The notes under the pieces were generated by a model. The model saw only the letters and a list, made by a program, of their open reading frames with translations. It had not been told where the DNA came from and searched no databases. This document shows, piece after piece, positions 59,353 to 64,000 of a stretch of DNA of 64,000 nt. Both the position numbers and the translations under genes were made by a program. Position 1 is the stretch's first letter, and each line of letters starts with the position of its first letter. This DNA comes from Pseudomonas saliphila. GTDB taxonomy: Bacteria > Pseudomonadota > Gammaproteobacteria > Pseudomonadales > Pseudomonadaceae. Location: assembly GCF_008638345.1 (NCBI RefSeq), contig NZ_VTVA01000005.1, positions 1 to 64,000 on the forward strand, in the 5' to 3' direction.

Positions 59353-60556
59353 TACGTGCAAGCCTCCGTTTGATGTTGGCCTGAACGACGAAGTGATCGA
59401 TCAGGGGAGCAAAGAGGTTGGCGAACAGAATCGCGAGCATCATGCCCTCCGGGAACGCTGGATTCACTACACGAATCAGCACCACCATTAAACCAATCAG
59501 CGCACCGAACACCCACTTGCCGGTATTGGTCATCGACGCCGACACAGGATCGGTCGCCATGAAGATCATGCCGAAGGCGAAACCACCAGTGACCAGGTGC
59601 CAGTACCACGGCATCGCGAACATCGGATTGGAGGTCGATCCCAGCACGTTGAACAACAGGCTGGTTGCGATCATACCGATCATCACACCCAGGACAATCC
59701 GCAAGCTGGCGATGCGGGTCATCAACAGCACTGCGCCACCAATGAAGATCGCCAGCGTTGAAGTTTCGCCCATCGAGCCGTGGATGCTGCCAAGGAAGGC
59801 ATCCCACCAGGTGATACCCTGGCCAAGGACCGCTTCGAGACCACCCATCGCCATAGCACTGAGTGCAGTGGCACTGGCGTAGCCGTCAACCGCTGTCCAT
59901 ACCGCATCACCGGAAATTTCCGCGGGATAGGCAAAGAACAGGAAGGCCCGGCCGGTTAGCGCCGGGTTAAGGAAGTTCTTACCGGTACCGCCAAAGACTT
60001 CCTTGCCGATGACCACACCGAAGCTGATGCCCAGTGCAACCTGCCAGAGCGGGATATCCGGTGGAAGAATCAGTGCAAACAGGACCGACGTCACGAAGAA
60101 GCCTTCGTTGACCTCATGCTTGCGGACCGTTGCAAACACCACTTCCCAGAAACCACCGACCAGGAACGTCACCAGGTAGACAGGCAGAAAGTACGCCGCG
60201 CCGTGAATGAAGTTATCCCACAGACTGGCTGGATCGAAGCCGGCGAAAAGCTGGATCAACCCAATGCGCCAGCTGTCCTGCATGCCCAGCATCTCGGGGT
60301 TTTCAGCGTAGACACTGTTGGCCTGAAAGCCCACGTTGTACATCCCGTAGAACATTGCCGGGAAGGTACACAGCCAGACGGTGATCATCATCCGCTTGAG
60401 GTCCAGACCGTCGCGTACGTGAGCGGTAGTCCGGGTAACGCTGCTCGGCCGATACAGGAAAGTATCTACCGCCTCATACAAGGCGTAGTACTTCTCGTGT
60501 TTGCCGCCTTTTTCGAAGTTATGCTCGATCTTGTCAAGCAATGCACGAAGACCCAT
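59342..60556 (-). CDS. nqrB: Na+-NQR subunit B
   Basis: 404 residues, about nine or ten membrane helices. [12 protein letters not shown] holds Thr230, the covalent FMN site. Binds quinone and riboflavin; the sodium path lies here. Three bases from the nqrA stop. Confidence 0.97.
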   Translation of the reverse strand: MGLRALLDKIEHNFEKGGKHEKYYALYEAVDTFLYRPSSVTRTTAHVRDGLDLKRMMITVWLCTFPAMFYGMYNVGFQANSVYAENPEMLGMQDSWRIGLIQLFAGFDPASLWDNFIHGAAYFLPVYLVTFLVGGFWEVVFATVRKHEVNEGFFVTSVLFALILPPDIPLWQVALGISFGVVIGKEVFGGTGKNFLNPALTGRAFLFFAYPAEISGDAVWTAVDGYASATALSAMAMGGLEAVLGQGITWWDAFLGSIHGSMGETSTLAIFIGGAVLLMTRIASLRIVLGVMIGMIATSLLFNVLGSTSNPMFAMPWYWHLVTGGFAFGMIFMATDPVSASMTNTGKWVFGALIGLMVVLIRVVNPAFPEGMMLAILFANLFAPLIDHFVVQANIKRRLARNVQ

Positions 60557-60559
60557 GGC

Positions 60560-61897
60560 TTAACCCTCCTTTTCAATGCGGGTTAGGTTATCCCGCAGAA
60601 TCGGGCCGTATTCGTACTTACCGGCACATACGTAACTGCACAGCGCCAGATCTTCTTCGTCCAGTTCCATACAACCAAGCTGCTGCGCCACCTCGGTATC
60701 TCCGACAATCAGCGCACGTAGCAACTGGGTCGGCAGGATATCCAGCGGCATGACCTGTTCGTAGTTGCCCACCGGAATCATGGCGCGCGGGCTGCCATTA
60801 GTAGTGGTGGTCATGTCGAACAGCTTTGACGGATTGAGCTTGGACAGGAAGATATTCATTACCGAATGCTTGTCAGTACCCGCACGCAGATAATGCAACA
60901 TTTGCCGGTCAGTGCCTTCGAGCAACACTGATGCCTGCAGATGGTAGCGGCCGAGGAAGCCCACCGGGCCACGGGCATGACGCCCGCCGAATACCGAACC
61001 GGAAATGATGCGGTTGTCGCCTGGCTTGAGCTCACCGGCGGTCAACTCCTCAAGGTTGGCACCCAGACGGGTTTTCAACAGACGTGGCTTTTCGACTTGC
61101 GGCCCACCCAGCGCAATGACGCGCTCGGTCCAGAGGCGGCCTTCGGTAAACAATTTACCGACCGCAATCACATCTTGATAGTTGATATGCCAGACCTGAC
61201 GGGTTTCGCACACCGGATCCAGCATGTGGATATGCGTACCGGGCAAACCAGCCGGGTGCGGACCCGTAAAGCTTTCTGCGCGGACGCCATCAAGGTTTTC
61301 ACCAGGGATCGTCGCGCCTTCAGCCTTGCATAGCCAGACGCGGGCTAATCGGGAAAGAACCTTCAGACCGTTTTCAAAAGCGTCAGCCTGACCGGCGAGC
61401 ACGACAGCCGGGTCAGCTGCAAGAGGATGGGTATCAATGGCGGTGACAAAAATCGAACTGGGCTTTGCGTCGACCTCGGGGACTTTGCTGTATGGCCGCG
61501 TGCGCAGGGCCGTCCACATGCCTGAGTTGATCAGCTGCTCACGCACTTTGTCTGCATCAAGCGCGCCCAGGGTTGCCGCATCATGCGCATCGAATTCGAC
61601 GGCGTCGTCACCTTCGACATCGATCACGACAGATTGCAAAACACGCTTTTCGCCACGATTGATGGCGCTGATTACGCCGCTGGCAGGAGCGGTATACACA
61701 ACTCCAGGTGTTTTCTTGTCACTGAACAGGAGCTGTCCCAATCTGACCCGGTCACCCAATTGCACTTCCATGGTAGGTTTCATACCTTGGTAGTCGAAGC
61801 CGATTACGGCCACGCTGCGTACCTGACGGGCTTCGTCAATACGTTGCTCGGGCGACCCGGTGATTGGCAAGTCCAAGCCCCGTTTGATTTTTATCAT
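60560..61897 (-). CDS. nqrA: Na+-NQR subunit A
   Basis: 445 residues, cytoplasmic face subunit that contacts quinone. Begins [18 protein letters not shown], then biotinyl-like [25 protein letters not shown] and [17 protein letters not shown]. First gene of the nqrABCDEF-apbE-nqrM string. Confidence 0.97.
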   Translation of the reverse strand: MIKIKRGLDLPITGSPEQRIDEARQVRSVAVIGFDYQGMKPTMEVQLGDRVRLGQLLFSDKKTPGVVYTAPASGVISAINRGEKRVLQSVVIDVEGDDAVEFDAHDAATLGALDADKVREQLINSGMWTALRTRPYSKVPEVDAKPSSIFVTAIDTHPLAADPAVVLAGQADAFENGLKVLSRLARVWLCKAEGATIPGENLDGVRAESFTGPHPAGLPGTHIHMLDPVCETRQVWHINYQDVIAVGKLFTEGRLWTERVIALGGPQVEKPRLLKTRLGANLEELTAGELKPGDNRIISGSVFGGRHARGPVGFLGRYHLQASVLLEGTDRQMLHYLRAGTDKHSVMNIFLSKLNPSKLFDMTTTTNGSPRAMIPVGNYEQVMPLDILPTQLLRALIVGDTEVAQQLGCMELDEEDLALCSYVCAGKYEYGPILRDNLTRIEKEG

Positions 61898-62234
61898 ACG
61901 AATAGCCTAATCACTGGTTGGAATCTATAAGGGTGTGCCGCTACCGAACCGGGAAACCCGACGATATGGCGCTGAAAACAGACGCGGAATCAATGCAAGA
62001 CGGCAGCAAACCCCCACCAAAAATCCCGCTAAGTATAAAGACCCTGCCTAACCAAAGCTACTCAAGCACTTGAATATTTCGGGGTATCCGCTTCATCCGG
62101 CCGCAGTGACAATCAGTCGCATTTGATTCGCATCCCGAACAGGAGCGGCGCTTTGCGGCCACGCGCCTTCTGCGATTTCCGAGGCTCACTCCCCCTGCCC
62201 CTCCCACGGCCGGGCACCTCGAAATCTGAGCAAC
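61898..62234. other. Intergenic region upstream of nqrA
   Basis: About 340 bp between the nqr operon and the gap terminator. TATACT on the minus strand (62032-62037) could be a -10 element with a poor -35, about 130 bp before nqrA. No other supported signal and no gene. Confidence 0.4.
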
Positions 62235-62260
62235 AAAAAAGGCGCCTGAGCGCCTTTTTT
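62235..62260 (-). terminator. Terminator of the GAPDH gene
   Basis: AAAAAAGGCG / CGCCTTTTTT inverted repeat, 14 bp after the stop; on the minus strand six T follow the stem. Symmetric, so it can end transcripts in both directions. Confidence 0.88.
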
Positions 62261-62273
62261 GTCAAACCGCTGT

Positions 62274-63719
62274 TCAGCCCTTCGACGGAAATGCCGGTGG
62301 GTTCACATTGGCCAGATCTTCAAGAATCCGTACAACCTGACAGCTGTAACCGAATTCGTTGTCGTACCACACGTACAGGATCACGCGATTGTCATTGCAG
62401 ATAGTGGCTTCAGCATCCACTACGCCAGCATGGCGGGAACCGACAAAGTCGGTGGAAACCACTTCCAACGAGTTGGTGAAGTCGATCTGCTTGTGCAGGT
62501 CGGAGTGCAGCGCCATGTGGCGCAGGTAGTCATTCACCTCGTCACGGTTGGTGCTGCTCTTCAGATTCAGGTTCAGGATTGCCATCGAAACGTTAGGGGT
62601 GGGCACCCGAATCGCGTTCCCGGACAGCTTGCCTTCCAGTTCCGGGAGCGCCTTGGCCACGGCTTTGGCGGCACCGGTCTCGGTGATCACCATGTTCAGC
62701 GCGGCGCTTCGACCACGACGATTGCCCTTGTGGAAGTTGTCGATCAGGTTCTGGTCGTTGGTGTAGGAATGCACCGTCTCGACGTGACCATTCTCGATAC
62801 CGTACTTATCGTTGATCGCCTTGAGCACCGGCACGATAGCGTTGGTGGTACAGGACGCAGCTGAAATAATCTTGTCTTCAGGGGTGATGGCAGCGTGGTT
62901 GATACCATGCACGATATTCTTCAGATCGCCCTTGCCCGGCGCGGTCAGCACGACCTGTGAAGCGCCCGGACATTTCAGGTGCTGGGACAGACCTGCTTCG
63001 TCACGCCATACGCCGGTGTTATCGACGACGATAGCGTCCTTTATGCCGTACTGGGTGTACACGACGCTGCTTGGGTCGCTGGCGTAAATGACCTGGATCA
63101 CATTGCCGTTAGCTGTGAGCGTATTGCTCTCTTCATCAATGGTGATGGTGCCCTGGAATGAGCCATGCACGGAGTCGCGGCGCAGGAGACTGGCGCGCTT
63201 GGCCAGGTCATTTGCCGCACCCTTGCGCACGACGATCGCGCGCAGACGCAGACCGTCACCAGCGCCGGTCTTCTCGACCATAATGCGTGCGAGCAGACGA
63301 CCGATACGACCGAAACCATACAGCACCACATCACGCCCTTCGCGACGCGCACCTTTCTTGCCGATGACTTCAGCCAGCTCATCACGCAGAAAGGAGTCCA
63401 GGTCATCGCCACCGGCAGCGCGGAATTTATTCACCAGACGGCCGAGATCGATCGATGCCGGCCCCAGATCCAGGTCCAGCAGCGCCTTGATAACCGGGAA
63501 GGTGTCATGCACTGACAACTCGTTATCATCAATCTGACGAGCGAAACGGTGAGATTTGAGCAGACTGATAACAGAACGGTTCACCAGACCGCGGCCATAG
63601 ATTGAGGTCACCACGTTGTTCTCGCGGTACAGCCGACCGATCAGCGGAATCATCGCCTCAGCGGTGGCTTCTCGTTCAGTCCAGGCTTCCAGGCATTGAT
63701 CGTATTGGGCTTGAGTCAC
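62274..63719 (-). CDS. Glyceraldehyde-3-phosphate dehydrogenase, long form
   Basis: 481 residues, about 130 longer at the N-terminus than the classical ~335-residue enzyme. The N-terminal region is helical and of unknown role, then the NAD site VVLYGFGRIGRLLARIM, active Cys290 in SAASCTTNAIVP and the C-terminal VWYDNEFGYSCQVVRI. Long GAPDH of this kind is found in many pseudomonads upstream of mfd. Coenzyme preference is not readable from sequence. Confidence 0.93.
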   Translation of the reverse strand: MTQAQYDQCLEAWTEREATAEAMIPLIGRLYRENNVVTSIYGRGLVNRSVISLLKSHRFARQIDDNELSVHDTFPVIKALLDLDLGPASIDLGRLVNKFRAAGGDDLDSFLRDELAEVIGKKGARREGRDVVLYGFGRIGRLLARIMVEKTGAGDGLRLRAIVVRKGAANDLAKRASLLRRDSVHGSFQGTITIDEESNTLTANGNVIQVIYASDPSSVVYTQYGIKDAIVVDNTGVWRDEAGLSQHLKCPGASQVVLTAPGKGDLKNIVHGINHAAITPEDKIISAASCTTNAIVPVLKAINDKYGIENGHVETVHSYTNDQNLIDNFHKGNRRGRSAALNMVITETGAAKAVAKALPELEGKLSGNAIRVPTPNVSMAILNLNLKSSTNRDEVNDYLRHMALHSDLHKQIDFTNSLEVVSTDFVGSRHAGVVDAEATICNDNRVILYVWYDNEFGYSCQVVRILEDLANVNPPAFPSKG

Positions 63720-63882
63720 GGTGTTTCCTTCCAGGTCTTGGGAGCTAAAGGGCCAATATTATGCGTTTCGCGGGCAGGAGAGGCAATCATCCTTGGAAAA
63801 AGCCGACAGACTAGAACAGTCCATGTCGGACAGACCGTACCAGACGGCGTTACACTAGCGCTTTTCCTGATGGACCCCAAGC

Positions 63883-64000
63883 ATGCCCGCCAGTCAGACG
63901 ATTTTACCCCTCGAAAAGTTCAACATTAATAGTGGCAAAGTTGCGTGGGGCCGGCTCGAGGGCGCGGCGCGCGCCCTGGCGATTGCTGAAGCGGCGAGTC
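63883..64000 (+). CDS. mfd: Transcription-repair coupling factor Mfd, 5' end only
   Basis: Beginning of a plus-strand frame cut by the window edge. ATG at 63883 gives MPASQTILPLEKFNINSGKV and then WGRLEGAARALAIAEAAS, the N-terminus of Mfd. In P. aeruginosa mfd lies next to this GAPDH gene in the same divergent arrangement. About 39 codons are present. Confidence 0.85.
   Translation, partial: MPASQTILPLEKFNINSGKVAWGRLEGAARALAIAEAAS

Noticed and set aside
62100-62150. Fur-box-like AT-rich stretch upstream of nqrA
   Set aside because: Too few matches to the 19-bp palindrome, and no iron-related reason for it here.

Overview
The window is a stretch of gammaproteobacterial chromosome. I infer Pseudomonadaceae, perhaps the Halopseudomonas (P. 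pertucinogena) lineage. From tatD to mfd the gene order follows, from memory, the Pseudomonas aeruginosa block tatD-pilZ-holB-tmk-mltG-pabC-fabF-acpP-fabG-fabD-plsX-rpmF-yceD / maf / sppA-(HAD)-rluC / rne / murB-ptpA-kdsB-trm112-lpxK-exbD-exbB-comEC / DUF2062 / lol / PilZ / glpQ / sthA / nqrM-apbE-nqrFEDCBA / gap / mfd. GC is moderately high by eye (not computed). I see no tRNA, rRNA, CRISPR array, prophage or transposase.

Region 1 (1-19.4 kb) is a looser mix. It holds a YebC/YeeN protein, a DUF3429 membrane protein, the tgpA/DUF58/moxR operon, a membrane-anchored TAXI solute-binding protein with a stand-alone acyl carrier protein, rnk, rmuC, a split B12-dependent ribonucleotide reductase (nrdJa/nrdJb) with NrdR-like sites, a DUF1285/DUF4823 pair, a MITE-like palindromic repeat, a radical SAM protein, a lipoprotein carboxylesterase, a periplasmic amidohydrolase, a TetR regulator and a small RNA with a strong terminator that I assign to RgsA.

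Region 2 (19.4-34.4 kb) carries replication and cell-wall genes (tatD, pilZ, holB, tmk, mltG, pabC) tightly coupled to fatty acid and phospholipid synthesis (fabF, acpP, fabG, fabD, plsX) and to rpmF-yceD. The divergent maf gene and the sppA-rluC cluster follow. The HAD phosphatase gene normally found between rluC and sppA has been replaced in its middle by an FAD-dependent oxidoreductase gene with its own promoter. The first 8 codons and last ~74 codons of the HAD gene survive on either side.

Region 3 (34.4-46 kb) has rne with a long structured leader, then envelope genes (murB, kdsB, lpxK, exbBD-like, comEC).

Region 4 (46-49.6 kb) is a D-amino-acid block (dadR, dadA, a RidA-family gene and a YkvI-type transporter). 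It lies where a second Lol permease gene is expected; only lolD and one permease remain.

Region 5 (49.7-64 kb) contains lipoprotein export, PilZ, glycerophosphodiesterase, soluble transhydrogenase and a complete sodium-pumping NADH:quinone reductase operon with its two maturation factors, then a long-form GAPDH and the beginning of mfd. Several starts are non-ATG (TTG or GTG), chosen from Shine-Dalgarno spacing.
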